DNA of 57,945 nucleotides from Bacteroidales bacterium (GTDB lineage Bacteria; Bacteroidota; Bacteroidia; Bacteroidales; UBA932), in NCBI GenBank assembly GCA_028690215.1, contig JAQVBQ010000009.1, positions 1 to 57,945 on the forward strand, written 5' to 3'. This document shows positions 1 to 9,688 of this stretch, piece by piece (position 1 is the first letter of the stretch; the number at the start of each line of letters is the position of its first letter). Position numbers and translations under genes: made by a program. Below the pieces are notes generated by a model. That model searched no databases. It had not been told where the DNA came from and saw nothing but the letters and a program-made list of their open reading frames with translations.

Positions 1-690
1 GGTTCAAAACTTGACGGAATGGTAGAGAGATTCCTTGCTGATGCAGGATTTCCCTACGCTATTGGATATGGTCTTACTGAGACCTCCCCACTACTGGCAG
101 GAGCAATACCGGGAAAGACACGATGGCAGTCCACAGGACCGACTCTTGAGGGTGTTGAATTAAGAATTGACAATCCGAATTCCAAAAAGATCGGTGAAAT
201 TGTGGTTAAGGGACCAAATGTTATGGTGGGTTATTACAAAGATCCGGAAGCCACAGCAAGATGTTTCACTAAAGATGGTTGGTTCAGGACAAAAGATCTC
301 GGCACCATAGACAACAACGGATACATCTATATTAAAGGAAGAGTCGACAATATGATTCTCAACTCAAACGGAGAGAATATTTATCCGGAGGAGATTGAGA
401 CAATACTCAATGAGCACGACATGGTCCTTGAGTCGCTGGTAACACAGAAAAACGGGAAATTGATCGCCATGATACACTTTAATTATGATCAGATAGAGGC
501 GATTCATCAGTTGCGCGACGAGCCCAAAGTAAATATTGATGAGAGGGTACTAAAAATCAAGGAGGAATTGCTAACCTTTGTTAATGAAAAAGTGAGCAAA
601 TCCTCCAAAATTTCAGAAATCATAGAGCAGCCTGTAGCTTTTGAAAAAACCGCTACTCAAAAGATTAAAAGATTTCTTTACACTGATTAA
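1..690 (+). CDS. AMP-dependent acyl-CoA synthetase (long-chain fatty acid ligase type), C-terminal part
   Basis: The gene enters the window in frame at base 1, so the N-terminal adenylation lobe lies upstream. It would activate a fatty acid with ATP to an acyl-adenylate and then an acyl-CoA. Visible ANL-family motifs in order are YGLTETSPL (adenylate-binding), a WFRTKDLG stretch matching the usual TGDLG ribose-binding motif but with K for G, GRVDNMI at the hinge, [11 protein letters not shown], and a C-terminal TATQKIKRF carrying the catalytic lysine. The ending resembles the FadD15-like long-chain family of bacteria. The stop codon overlaps the stop of the convergent clpB by 4 bp (TTAA). Substrate chain length cannot be read from this fragment. 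Confidence 0.85.
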   Translation, partial: GSKLDGMVERFLADAGFPYAIGYGLTETSPLLAGAIPGKTRWQSTGPTLEGVELRIDNPNSKKIGEIVVKGPNVMVGYYKDPEATARCFTKDGWFRTKDLGTIDNNGYIYIKGRVDNMILNSNGENIYPEEIETILNEHDMVLESLVTQKNGKLIAMIHFNYDQIEAIHQLRDEPKVNIDERVLKIKEELLTFVNEKVSKSSKISEIIEQPVAFEKTATQKIKRFLYTD

Positions 691-2819
691 TTTCTGAATA
701 CAAGCACGTCATCGAAGCAATCGACTACTATTGGCTTCTCCTTATTAAGTTTGCCCTCAAGCAGGGATTTTGCAAGTTCGTTTACCAGTTCTCTCTGGAG
801 CAATCTTTTTACCGGCCTTGCACCGTATGAAGGATCAAACCCTTTACTGCCCAAATAATCCATTGCATATTCAGTTATTGTCAGAGTCATTCCCTTATCT
901 TCCATCAGCTTTTGAATGGCATTAAGCTGAAGTTTCAATATATCCTTCACATCATTCATTGTAAGTGGATGAAACATTATTGTTTCATCAATTCTGTTCA
1001 AAAATTCGGGTCTGACATTTGCACGCAGTACGTCTATCACCTCCCTTCTGGTCTTTTCAAGGATCTCATCCCGGTTTGAGTTGTTCATCCTGGAGAGATT
1101 TTCCTGAATAATATCTGATGCGGCATTGGATGTCATAATCAGTATAGTGTTCTTAAAATCTGCAGTCCTGCCTTTGTTATCGGTAAGCCGTCCATCATCA
1201 AGCACCTGCAGGAGAATATTAAAAACATCCGGGTGCGCCTTTTCTATTTCATCCAATAGTATAACAGAATATGGCTTACGTCTTACAGCTTCGGTAAGTT
1301 GTCCACCCTCCTCATATCCGATATAGCCCGGAGGAGCTCCGACCAATCTCGATACAGAGTGCCTCTCTTGATACTCACTCATATCAATTCTTGTAAGCAT
1401 ATTCTCATCGTTGAACAGAAACTCTGCAAGAGCCTTTGCCAGTTCAGTCTTTCCCACTCCGGTAGTCCCCAGAAATAGAAAAGATCCAATAGGACGTTTC
1501 GCATCCTGAAGTCCGGCACGACTTCTTCTTATAGCATCCGAAACAGCTTTTATTGCCTCATCCTGCCCCACTATTCTTTTATGGAGCTCATCCTCCATTC
1601 TCAAGAGTTTCTCTTTTTCACTCTCAAGCATCCTTTTCACCGGAATTCCGGTCCATTTAGCGACCACTTCAGCTATATCTTCTGGTTCCACATACTCGTT
1701 TATGAGTGTAAACTCACTTTTGCCTTTCTGCTCCATGAGCTCTTGTATCTGTTTTTCGGCAGAAACAATTTTTCCGTATCTAAGCTCGGCAACCTTACCA
1801 TAGTCACCACTCCTTTCAGCCTCCTCTGCCTTGAACTTCAGCTGCTCAATCTCTATCTTCTGCTTCTGAATCTGTTCTAATATATTCTTCTCCTTAGCCC
1901 ACTGCTCATTATCCCGGTTACGCTCCTCACTCAACTCTTCGATCTGCCTTGCAAGTTCACCTAGTTTCTCCTTATCCCCCTCTCTCTTAATAGCCTCTCT
2001 CTCTATTTCTAGTTGTCTTATCTTGTGATTCAACTCATCAATAGATTCAGGGACGGAATTCATCTCAAGCCTTAATTTTGATGCAGCCTCGTCAATAAGG
2101 TCTATGGCCTTATCCGGAAGATGTCGATTGGATATATAGCGGTTTGAAAGATCCACGGCGGCAATCAGTGCGTCATCCTTAATCTGTACCTTGTGGTGGT
2201 TTTCATACCTCTCCTTCAAACCCCTCAGAATGGATATAGCTTCTGCCGGAGAAGGTTCGTCAACGTTGACCATCTGGAACCTTCTCTCCAAAGCCTTATC
2301 CTTTTCAAAGTAGAGCTGATACTCATCAAGTGTTGTAGAACCGACGGCTCTCAACTCTCCTCTCGCCAATGCCGGTTTAAGAATATTTGCAGCATCCATG
2401 GCTCCGTCACTTCTTCCGGCACCAATAAGTGTGTGTATCTCATCAATAAAAAGAACGACTTCACCAGCACTGTCAATCACCTCTTTGACAACACCCTTAA
2501 GTCTCTCTTCAAACTCACCCTTATATTTCGCCCCTGCAATAAGGGCTCCCATGTCAAGAGAAAAAATCTCTTTTGATTTCAGATTCTCAGGTACGTCTCC
2601 ATGTACTATTCTTTGAGCTATACCTTCAGCTATTGCGGTTTTACCCACACCCGGCTCCCCTACCAGTATAGGATTGTTCTTTGTTCTACGGCTCAAAATC
2701 TGCAGAACTCTCCTGATCTCTTCATCCCTGCCAATAACAGGATCCAACTTGCCGGACTTTGCCTGTTCATTCAGGTTAATGGCAAACTTGCCAAGAAATT
2801 CCCAATTTTGTTTATTCAT
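687..2819 (-). CDS. clpB: ClpB-type AAA+ disaggregase without an N-terminal domain
   Basis: Hexameric Hsp100 chaperone that threads aggregated proteins together with DnaK. The 710 residues begin just before NBD1. Walker A GEPGVGKT is at 54-61, followed by Walker B LFIDEIHT, a long coiled-coil M-domain at roughly 255-400 that marks ClpB rather than ClpA or ClpC, and NBD2 with Walker A GTTGVGKT near 450. The C-terminal small domain contains [11 protein letters not shown]. Typical ClpB has about 860 residues; the missing part is the roughly 140-residue Clp_N domain. Only about 80 bp separate this start from the divergent queE promoter, so there is no room for the domain upstream. Function as a disaggregase is likely retained because N-less ClpB forms are active in other bacteria. 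Confidence 0.93.
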   Translation of the reverse strand: MNKQNWEFLGKFAINLNEQAKSGKLDPVIGRDEEIRRVLQILSRRTKNNPILVGEPGVGKTAIAEGIAQRIVHGDVPENLKSKEIFSLDMGALIAGAKYKGEFEERLKGVVKEVIDSAGEVVLFIDEIHTLIGAGRSDGAMDAANILKPALARGELRAVGSTTLDEYQLYFEKDKALERRFQMVNVDEPSPAEAISILRGLKERYENHHKVQIKDDALIAAVDLSNRYISNRHLPDKAIDLIDEAASKLRLEMNSVPESIDELNHKIRQLEIEREAIKREGDKEKLGELARQIEELSEERNRDNEQWAKEKNILEQIQKQKIEIEQLKFKAEEAERSGDYGKVAELRYGKIVSAEKQIQELMEQKGKSEFTLINEYVEPEDIAEVVAKWTGIPVKRMLESEKEKLLRMEDELHKRIVGQDEAIKAVSDAIRRSRAGLQDAKRPIGSFLFLGTTGVGKTELAKALAEFLFNDENMLTRIDMSEYQERHSVSRLVGAPPGYIGYEEGGQLTEAVRRKPYSVILLDEIEKAHPDVFNILLQVLDDGRLTDNKGRTADFKNTILIMTSNAASDIIQENLSRMNNSNRDEILEKTRREVIDVLRANVRPEFLNRIDETIMFHPLTMNDVKDILKLQLNAIQKLMEDKGMTLTITEYAMDYLGSKGFDPSYGARPVKRLLQRELVNELAKSLLEGKLNKEKPIVVDCFDDVLVFRN

Positions 2820-2893
2820 TATTTTGTGTTTTTAAAACAAATACTGCAACATATCTGCCATCCGGAATTTTCTGACAAAACGGCACATTTTAC

Positions 2894-2901
2894 TATCTTT
2901 G
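2894..2901 (+). promoter_or_regulatory. -7 promoter element of queE
   Basis: TATCTTTG matches the Bacteroidota -7 consensus TAnnTTTG exactly and ends 12 nt before the queE ATG. No clear TTTG is seen at the -33 position. The in-frame TTG inside this box cannot be a real start codon, which fixes the ATG at 2914 as the start. Confidence 0.6.
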
Positions 2902-2913
2902 CGAAAAAAAGAG

Positions 2914-3537
2914 ATGAAATTTCCGGAGTTAAAAGATGGTGAGCTTCTTCCTCTTGCTGAAGCATTTTATACAATACAAGGAGAGGGCTACCATAGCGGG
3001 AAGCCTGCTTATTTCATAAGATTAGGCGGGTGTGATGTAGGATGCAGCTGGTGTGATGCAAAAGAGACCTGGAATCCCAGGCTCTATCCCCCTACACCTG
3101 TGAGTGAAATCGTCAGTGAAGCATTGAAATATCCTGCCAAAGCCATTGTCATAACTGGCGGAGAGCCATTAACATATCCGTTGGACAAATTGTGCACTTT
3201 GCTTAAAGATGAGGGTTTTGAGATCTTTCTGGAGACCTCCGGTTCTAAAGGCATCAGCGGCAGGTTTGACTGGATTTGCCTCTCTCCCAAAAGAAAAAAG
3301 CCACCTGTAAGTGGTATGCATCAATTAGCCTCTGAATTAAAAGTTATAATAGAGACTGAAGATGATTTGCTATGGGCAGAACAAAACAGTCTTCTGGTCA
3401 GAAGCAATTGTTTTTTGTATCTTCAGCCGGAATGGAGTAAGTCAAAACAGATTTTACCTGTAATTATCGACTATGTCAAGAGAAATCCCAGGTGGAATAT
3501 ATCGCTGCAAACGCACAAATACATGAATATTCCTTAG
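2914..3537 (+). CDS. queE: 7-carboxy-7-deazaguanine synthase (radical SAM)
   Basis: Radical SAM enzyme that contracts 6-carboxytetrahydropterin to 7-carboxy-7-deazaguanine in queuosine and preQ0 synthesis. The 207-residue protein begins with the QueE signature AEAFYTIQGEGYHSGKPAYF. The iron-sulfur motif CDVGCSWC follows, with C40, C44 and C47 as a Cx3Cx2C arrangement typical of QueE, then ITGGEPL. The C-terminal SLQTHKYMNIP is also characteristic of the family. The ATG at 2914 is preferred over a TTG at 2899 because the latter lies in the -7 box. It is transcribed divergently from clpB and stands alone; other queuosine genes are not in the window. Confidence 0.95.
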   Translation: MKFPELKDGELLPLAEAFYTIQGEGYHSGKPAYFIRLGGCDVGCSWCDAKETWNPRLYPPTPVSEIVSEALKYPAKAIVITGGEPLTYPLDKLCTLLKDEGFEIFLETSGSKGISGRFDWICLSPKRKKPPVSGMHQLASELKVIIETEDDLLWAEQNSLLVRSNCFLYLQPEWSKSKQILPVIIDYVKRNPRWNISLQTHKYMNIP

Positions 3538-3556
3538 GAAGGTTAGAGTTTTTTAA

Positions 3557-3564
3557 TAACTTTG
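3557..3564 (+). promoter_or_regulatory. -7 promoter element of the cysteine peptidase pair
   Basis: TAACTTTG matches TAnnTTTG and lies 21 nt upstream of the first peptidase ATG, just after the queE stop. A -33 TTTG is not evident. The second peptidase follows 11 bp after the first, so one transcript from here probably covers both. Confidence 0.5.
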
Positions 3565-3585
3565 AAAACTTAATTTTTTAATGTT

Positions 3586-4779
3586 ATGAAAAGACTCTCA
3601 ATAGTTGTTGCTCTTGCAACAATGCTCTCTTTACCCCTATTTTCTCAGGAGAAGCCTAAAAATCCAACTGCTTATCAATTCACAACAGTTAAGGAACTCC
3701 CTGTGACATCCATTAAAAACCAATCAAAATCAGGCACTTGCTGGAGTTTTTCTACACTGGCGTTTCTTGAATCAGAGCTTCTCAGAAGTGGTAAGGGAGA
3801 GTTTGATCTATCTGAAATGTTCATTGTTTCAAACTCGTATTATGATAAAGCCGACAGATATATAAGGTCATACGGTAATATAAGCTTCTCTGGAGGAAGC
3901 TCCTTTACAGATGCTCTCACCATCATAAAACAATACGGAATCGTACCTGACTCTGTAATGAACGGACTCAATTACGGTGAAAAAATTCACGCTCACGGAG
4001 AACTTGACGCTGTGACATCAGCATATGTCAAAGCAATAGAGAAAAATCCCAACGGAAAGCTATCTACAGCATGGAAAAACGGATTCAAAGGAATTCTTGA
4101 TGCATATCTCGGAGCTGTTCCTGAGAAATTCTCATATAAAGGAAAAGAGTATACCCCTAAGAGTTTTGCCTCTATGCTGGGTTTGAACTGTGATGATTAC
4201 ATATCTGTCACATCATATTCCCACCATCCTTTCTACACTAAATTTTCTATCGAGGTTCCGGACAACTGGAGAAACGACCTCTCATACAATGTACCTATTG
4301 AAGATATGATGTTTATTTTTGACTATGCAATAGAAAATGGATATACAGTGCTCTGGGGTGCAGATGTCAGTGAAAAGGGCTTCACAAGAAAGGGTATAGC
4401 TGTTGTACCTGAACAGGAAGTTGCCAACATGAATGGTTCTGACCAGCAAAAATGGATAGGCAAGACACCTCAAGAGATAGAGAGTAAACTGAATACTCTT
4501 GATGAGATTATTCCGGAAAGAGTGATAACCCAGCAAGATCGGCAGATTGCATATGACAATCTCCAGACAACAGATGACCACGGAATGCAGATTTTTGGTA
4601 TTGCAAAAGATCAGAATGGCAACAAATATTACAAAGTAAAGAACTCTTGGGGACCAAATGCAGGTTTTGAAGGATTCTGGTATGTCTCTGAGACATTTGT
4701 AAAATACAAGACCATGAACATAATTGTCAACAAGAACTCTGTTCCTAAGCAACTTAGAAAAAAATTAGGCATAGATTAA
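3586..4779 (+). CDS. Exported C1B-family (bleomycin hydrolase-like) cysteine peptidase, copy 1
   Basis: Papain-fold peptidase of the C1B group, probably an exported aminopeptidase or endopeptidase. Residues 1-20 form a Sec signal peptide (MKRLSIVVALATMLSLPLFS|QE). The active-site order Q-C-H-N is complete: Gln46 and Cys52 in NQSKSGTCWSF, His332 in TTDDHGMQIFG and Asn353 in KNSWGP. The C-terminus KNSVPKQLRKKLGID is shared with the next gene. At 397 residues it is shorter than cytosolic bleomycin hydrolase (about 450), consistent with the Bacteroidota exported branch. It forms a tandem duplicate with the following gene; substrate is unknown, with peptide scavenging in the periplasm a reasonable guess. 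Confidence 0.88.
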   Translation: MKRLSIVVALATMLSLPLFSQEKPKNPTAYQFTTVKELPVTSIKNQSKSGTCWSFSTLAFLESELLRSGKGEFDLSEMFIVSNSYYDKADRYIRSYGNISFSGGSSFTDALTIIKQYGIVPDSVMNGLNYGEKIHAHGELDAVTSAYVKAIEKNPNGKLSTAWKNGFKGILDAYLGAVPEKFSYKGKEYTPKSFASMLGLNCDDYISVTSYSHHPFYTKFSIEVPDNWRNDLSYNVPIEDMMFIFDYAIENGYTVLWGADVSEKGFTRKGIAVVPEQEVANMNGSDQQKWIGKTPQEIESKLNTLDEIIPERVITQQDRQIAYDNLQTTDDHGMQIFGIAKDQNGNKYYKVKNSWGPNAGFEGFWYVSETFVKYKTMNIIVNKNSVPKQLRKKLGID

Positions 4780-4790
4780 ATAATTAAATT

Positions 4791-5906
4791 ATGAAAAAGA
4801 CGCTTTTAACAGTTTCGCTCCTTCTTCTGACAGTTATATTCAATCTTGCTGTCGGACAGGCATATCAATTCACAGATGTATGCCGTATCAAGGCAACCCC
4901 GGTTAAAGACCAGGCCAGAACAGGTACTTGCTGGTGTTTTGCAACCACAGCGTTTATGGAGAGTGAACTTCTCAGGACAGGAAAAGGAGAATTTGATCTT
5001 TCTGAGATGTATGTAGTATATCAGAACTACCTTAATAGACTTCAGGACAACTATTTGCGTAGAGGAAAGGGTAATATAAGCGAAGGAAGCATAGCACATA
5101 TGCTTATTGATGTGTACCGGACAAATGGTATCGTTCCCGAGGAGGTATACAACGGAATAAAATATGACTCTGAAAGGCATAACCACTCTGAACTTAGTGA
5201 ATACATGGAAGCTATAGCAAATGTTTCAATTAAGATGAAGAGAAGAAGTCCGGAGTATAATAAAATCATGGATAATCTTCTGAGCACCTATCTTGGAGAG
5301 AGACCTGAAAAATTCACATACAAAGGGGTAGAATACACTCCTCAGAGTTTTCTCAAATATCTGGGAATAAATCTTGACGATTATGTTGAACTCACAAGTT
5401 TCAGCCATTTACCTTACTACAAGGCATCTGTACTCGAAATTCCCGACAACTGGGATTACGGAAGGATGTACAATTTACCTATTGATGAATACATGGAGGT
5501 AATCAACAACGCCCTTAAATCAGGCTATTGCGTTGCTTGGGACGGGGATATCAGTGAGCGTGGATTCTCTCAGAAAAATGGTGTTGCAATAAACCCGATT
5601 CTTGAAAAGGGAGACGGCACTATTGACTTCACAAAGATTTATTCCGAGAAAAAGGTAGATCAGAATAGCAGACAGGAGGGATTTGAATCGTTCGTCACAA
5701 CAGATGACCATCTTATGTTGCTTACAGGAATAGTAAAGGATCAAAACGGAACAATCTACTACATAACCAAGAACTCTTGGGGAACAGATGGGATATTCGA
5801 AGGCTATCTGAATATGTCTGAAAGTTTTGTGAGGGCTAAAAGCGTCTCTATGTTGGTTCACAAAAACTCAATTCCAAAAAATATTAGAGAGAAATTAGGC
5901 ATTTAA
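4791..5906 (+). CDS. Exported C1B-family (bleomycin hydrolase-like) cysteine peptidase, copy 2
   Basis: Tandem paralogue of the preceding gene, 371 residues, starting 11 bp after its stop. The signal peptide covers about residues 1-23 (ending AVGQ|AYQF). Catalytic residues are Gln41 and Cys47 in DQARTGTCWCF, His307 in TTDDHLMLLTG and Asn328 in KNSWGT. Compared with copy 1 it has CWCF instead of CWSF, so a second cysteine sits next to the nucleophile. The SGG-containing loop after the first third is also rewritten (GNISEGSIAHM). The two proteins align from end to end but have clearly diverged, so different peptide preferences are likely. pssA follows 10 bp later. Confidence 0.88.
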   Translation: MKKTLLTVSLLLLTVIFNLAVGQAYQFTDVCRIKATPVKDQARTGTCWCFATTAFMESELLRTGKGEFDLSEMYVVYQNYLNRLQDNYLRRGKGNISEGSIAHMLIDVYRTNGIVPEEVYNGIKYDSERHNHSELSEYMEAIANVSIKMKRRSPEYNKIMDNLLSTYLGERPEKFTYKGVEYTPQSFLKYLGINLDDYVELTSFSHLPYYKASVLEIPDNWDYGRMYNLPIDEYMEVINNALKSGYCVAWDGDISERGFSQKNGVAINPILEKGDGTIDFTKIYSEKKVDQNSRQEGFESFVTTDDHLMLLTGIVKDQNGTIYYITKNSWGTDGIFEGYLNMSESFVRAKSVSMLVHKNSIPKNIREKLGI

Positions 5907-5916
5907 ACACTCCTTT

Positions 5917-6630
5917 ATGAGCATTGCCAGACACATTCCAAACACTATTACCTGTCTAAACCTTCTTTCTGGAACCATTGCTGTAATATTTGGTTTTAAA
6001 GGAGATGCAGAAATAGCCGTCTATCTCGTGCTTGCCGCTGCAGTATTCGACTTTATGGACGGATTCGCAGCCAGGCTTCTGAAGTCATATTCACCAATGG
6101 GTAAAGAGCTGGACTCTCTGGCAGATCTGATTAGTTTCGGTCTGGCGCCGGCCATATTTTTGTTTCATCGCTATGGACTCACTCATGGAACAGGTATTCT
6201 TACATACATTCCATTAGTAATAGTGGTTGCCTCAGCTCTCAGACTTGCCAAATTCAACATTGACACAAGACAGACTGAGAATTTCATCGGTATGCCTACA
6301 CCGGCAAATGCAATATTGATTGGCATGTTGATTCATTTCTCCTCATATAACGACATCTTCAATCCGATACTGGAGACAAAGTTTTTCATTCCTATTTTGT
6401 CTATTGTTTTGTCCTTCCTTCTGATTTGCAATATTCCCATGTTCTCACTTAAATTAAAATCACTCAAATGGAAAGGTAATGAGAAGCGCTACTCCCTGAT
6501 TATTATAGCGATTGTTCTTACAGCCATTGCTTTCATCTCAGGTGTTACATGGTCTATTGCCATCCTTATTATATTCATATTATACATACTAATAAATTTA
6601 ATTGATTACTCACTAACACTTTTCAGATAA
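5917..6630 (+). CDS. pssA: CDP-diacylglycerol-serine O-phosphatidyltransferase
   Basis: Integral membrane enzyme that makes phosphatidylserine from CDP-diacylglycerol and serine, the precursor of phosphatidylethanolamine. The CDP-alcohol phosphatidyltransferase motif DGxxAR(x8)GxxxDxxxD is complete: D48-G49-F-A-A-R53, G62, D66 and D70. About seven hydrophobic segments span the 237 residues, and the protein starts with the PssA-typical HIPNTITCLNLLSG. The usual decarboxylase partner psd is not adjacent. The histidine kinase gene begins 4 nt after the stop, suggesting co-transcription. Confidence 0.92.
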   Translation: MSIARHIPNTITCLNLLSGTIAVIFGFKGDAEIAVYLVLAAAVFDFMDGFAARLLKSYSPMGKELDSLADLISFGLAPAIFLFHRYGLTHGTGILTYIPLVIVVASALRLAKFNIDTRQTENFIGMPTPANAILIGMLIHFSSYNDIFNPILETKFFIPILSIVLSFLLICNIPMFSLKLKSLKWKGNEKRYSLIIIAIVLTAIAFISGVTWSIAILIIFILYILINLIDYSLTLFR

Positions 6631-6634
6631 AAAG

Positions 6635-9600
6635 ATGAAAGGAAGGACCAATACTGACACTATGGAAATCATTAACAAGAAATTGTTAAGTCTTGCTCCT
6701 GATCAAAATATTGAGAAGCTTGAAGAACTGTCGGGATGGCTTAATGACCTCTTTACTGATCTGAACAGGCGAAACAGTCTCTTACTTGAAGCCTCCGTAA
6801 AGGCCAGTCAGATTCTTATTTCCAATCACAATTTCTACGATGCTGTCAACGAGGTTATAGAGATAATCGGTGAATCAATACTTAACAATAGAGTATTTAT
6901 TTATGAATTTCACAGGGATATCATAAACAGCGACGAAGTTATTAGCCTGAGATTCGAAAAAGAGCAAGGAAAGGACTCAAAGAGAGTTTTCGAAAGCAAA
7001 CATCAGAATATCCCGGCAAGTTATTTCCCCGAAGCTTTACTGAATAATCTGAAAAAAGGTGATATTGTCTCGTCCGATAACTGCCCGTTCTCTGAATGGG
7101 GGGAATTTCTATTAATACCAATCTTTGTTGAGGGATCGGAATGGGGATTTCTGGGAGTAGAAAGTAAAAGTATCAAAGGTGAAAATTTCTGGAGCGAAAG
7201 TGACAAGAATGCCATGAGCAGCATTGCCTCATCATTGGGGCAATATATTAATCGTCATTTTCAGAGTCTGGAACTTATAATGGCCAAGGAACTTGCAGAG
7301 GAGAGCGAGATTTATGCTAATTCCCTGTTTGATCAGTCTCCGCTGAGTATACATATAGCAAGCACATCGGGAGTCATAGAGAAGGTTAACAAATCTTCCG
7401 AATCGATCTTCAGTGTCCATCAAAACAGAGTGATATCAAAATTCAATGTACTTACGAACCCAATTGCCATAGAGCTTGGGTGGAACAAGTTTTTCAATGA
7501 GGCATTGGCATCCGAAAATGAAGTGTTCAGGACAATCATTTTTGACCCGGGAGCTTTTGGTTTCAGGGGAGAAAAAAAGGTGTTGAGTGCGGTTGCTTTT
7601 CCTATAAAATTTAAAGGAAGGGTTAAGAAGATAGCTATCATGTATCAGGATATTACCAACAATACCCGGAACGAGCTTCTTCTCAAGATTCAGCGTAATC
7701 TTGCATATTCCATCCTATCCTGCAAGAATTTTCCTGAATTCTATGCTATAGTTTCAAATGAGGTTGATTCAATAATACCTGACAACAATCTTTACGTCGC
7801 CTTCTATAATGAACAGACTGACAGTTTTTCCATAGGAGGTATTAACAGAAACGATCTTGACATACATATAGAGAGTTGGCCTGCAAAGAGCTCTATGACA
7901 GGATATGTACTTTCTCAGGGGAAAACGGTATTTGTCAAAAAGAACGATATCCTTGATCTTTATTCAAAAGGGAAAATCGAGATTGTCGGTGCTATGGCAG
8001 AAGTATGGCTTGGAGTTCCGTTCAGGAGTGAAAGCGGTGTCTCCGGAGCAATTGTCATACAAAATTACACCAATCCGGATTCGATCAACCCATCGGATAT
8101 AGAGATAATTGAGCTAATAGCTAACGAAATAAAGATTTTCCTTGACAAAAAAAGTGCAGAGGAGAGCACTGTCAAGCTCACAAAAGCTGTAACAGAGAGC
8201 CCCGCCTCTGTTGTAATAACCGATTCGGAGGGAAAGATTGAGTATGTTAATCCAAAATTCGTAACAACTACAGGATATTCATTCGAAGATGTTAATGGTT
8301 CAAATCCGAGAATTCTGAAATCAGGAGACACCCCTCAAGTCGTATACAAGAATATGTGGGATACAATACTTTCTGGAAAGGAGTGGCGAGGTGAGCTGAA
8401 AAACAGAAAGAAAAACGGTGAATACTATTGGGAAGACATCTCAATCTCCCCAATAATAGGTGATGATGGATTTATAAGTCACTACATTGCAATCAAAGAG
8501 GACATCTCAGATCGTAAAATTCTTATCAATCAGCTCATTGAAGCACGCGACAGGGCACAAGAGAGTGACAAGCTCAAAACAGCATTTCTTCAGAATATCA
8601 GTCATGAGATCAGAACCCCTATGAACGGGATTCTTGGCTTTATTGAACTTCTGAGGGACCCGGACCTATCCTCTCAGGATCAGAACAGCTATATAGATAT
8701 AATTGAGAAGAGCAGCCACAGAATGCTCAAAATAATAAACGACCTTATTGATATTTCCAAAATCGAGGCAGGTATTATTCAGATAAAACTATCAGAGGTT
8801 TGTATCTCATCCATGCTTCTGGATATTGTAACCTTCTTCACGCCAGAAGCAGAAAAAAAAGGAATAAAAATTGATCTTAAGTGTGGTGATAAGATTAAAG
8901 ATCTTACCATAATTTCAGATTATGAAAAGATATATGCTTCAATGATCAATCTTATCAAAAATGCAATCAAATACTCTATAAAAGGTGAGATTACAATCGA
9001 GGCCGACTTATCCGGCGAATTCATTGAATTATCGGTAGCAGATACAGGAATTGGCATACCTGAAAGTAAACTCGACAAGATATTCGAGCGTTTCGCACAG
9101 GTTGAGTCAAACTCTATAAGCCGTGCAGAAGGTGCAGGGCTAGGCCTCAGTATAGTTAAAGCCTATATTGATATCCTTGGTGGTTCAATATGGGTTGAAT
9201 CAAAACTGGGAGTAGGATCCCGGTTTTCTTTCACCATACCACTCTCCTATCAGAGTGAAACTGCAGATGAGTATATTGAAAAATCTTCTATAACAAAATC
9301 TATTGAGCATATGGAAGAAAGCAGAGTTTTAAAAATATTGGTGGCTGAGGATGAAGAGACTAATGCCCTGTATATAAAAACAATACTCAAGTCTTCAGGT
9401 TATGATTTGATCTTTGCCCATAATGGGAAAGAGACTGTAGATTTATTCAGACAAAATCCGGATACAGACATAATACTGATGGATCTCCGAATGCCAGAGA
9501 TGGATGGATTTGAAGCAGCAAGATTGATACGAGCTCAGGATAAGAGTGTAGTAATAATAGCCCAGACAGCATTTGCCTTTACCGAAGACAAAGAGAGTGT

Positions 9601-9688
9601 TCTGGAACAAGGGTTCACCGATTACATATCAAAGCCCATAAGGAAAGACGAGCTTAAAAACATAATTCTCAAACATTCTTCTATATAG
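6635..9688 (+). CDS. Hybrid sensor histidine kinase/response regulator with GAF and PAS domains
   Basis: A 1017-residue soluble hybrid kinase; I see no membrane segment, so it should sense a cytosolic signal. The order is: a GAF-like domain (about 65-205), a PAS-like region (about 225-345), a second GAF-like domain (about 355-505), and a PAS/PAC pair (about 520-635, with ITDSEGKIEYVN and the PAC strand NGEYYWEDISISPI). HisKA follows with His657 in ISHEIRTPMNG, then HATPase_c with the N-box NLIKNAIKYS and G-boxes DTGIGIP and GAGLGLSIV. The receiver domain (about 898-1015) carries Asp950 in LMDLRMPEMDG and the conserved Lys in ISKPIR. No DNA-binding output domain is present. It starts 4 nt after pssA and its 3' end overlaps the convergent phosphomutase gene by 8 bp. 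An ATG at 6662 is an alternative start. Confidence 0.9.
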   Translation: MKGRTNTDTMEIINKKLLSLAPDQNIEKLEELSGWLNDLFTDLNRRNSLLLEASVKASQILISNHNFYDAVNEVIEIIGESILNNRVFIYEFHRDIINSDEVISLRFEKEQGKDSKRVFESKHQNIPASYFPEALLNNLKKGDIVSSDNCPFSEWGEFLLIPIFVEGSEWGFLGVESKSIKGENFWSESDKNAMSSIASSLGQYINRHFQSLELIMAKELAEESEIYANSLFDQSPLSIHIASTSGVIEKVNKSSESIFSVHQNRVISKFNVLTNPIAIELGWNKFFNEALASENEVFRTIIFDPGAFGFRGEKKVLSAVAFPIKFKGRVKKIAIMYQDITNNTRNELLLKIQRNLAYSILSCKNFPEFYAIVSNEVDSIIPDNNLYVAFYNEQTDSFSIGGINRNDLDIHIESWPAKSSMTGYVLSQGKTVFVKKNDILDLYSKGKIEIVGAMAEVWLGVPFRSESGVSGAIVIQNYTNPDSINPSDIEIIELIANEIKIFLDKKSAEESTVKLTKAVTESPASVVITDSEGKIEYVNPKFVTTTGYSFEDVNGSNPRILKSGDTPQVVYKNMWDTILSGKEWRGELKNRKKNGEYYWEDISISPIIGDDGFISHYIAIKEDISDRKILINQLIEARDRAQESDKLKTAFLQNISHEIRTPMNGILGFIELLRDPDLSSQDQNSYIDIIEKSSHRMLKIINDLIDISKIEAGIIQIKLSEVCISSMLLDIVTFFTPEAEKKGIKIDLKCGDKIKDLTIISDYEKIYASMINLIKNAIKYSIKGEITIEADLSGEFIELSVADTGIGIPESKLDKIFERFAQVESNSISRAEGAGLGLSIVKAYIDILGGSIWVESKLGVGSRFSFTIPLSYQSETADEYIEKSSITKSIEHMEESRVLKILVAEDEETNALYIKTILKSSGYDLIFAHNGKETVDLFRQNPDTDIILMDLRMPEMDGFEAARLIRAQDKSVVIIAQTAFAFTEDKESVLEQGFTDYISKPIRKDELKNIILKHSSI

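Noticed and set aside
2899-2913. TTG as an alternative start of queE
   Set aside because: It overlaps the TATCTTTG promoter box, so it would not be in the transcript; the QueE family begins near the ATG at 2914.
1126-2942. Several plus-strand open frames opposite clpB
   Set aside because: They lie entirely antisense to the well-conserved clpB frame, have low-complexity or Ser/Leu/Phe-rich translations, no family motifs, and no promoter in place.
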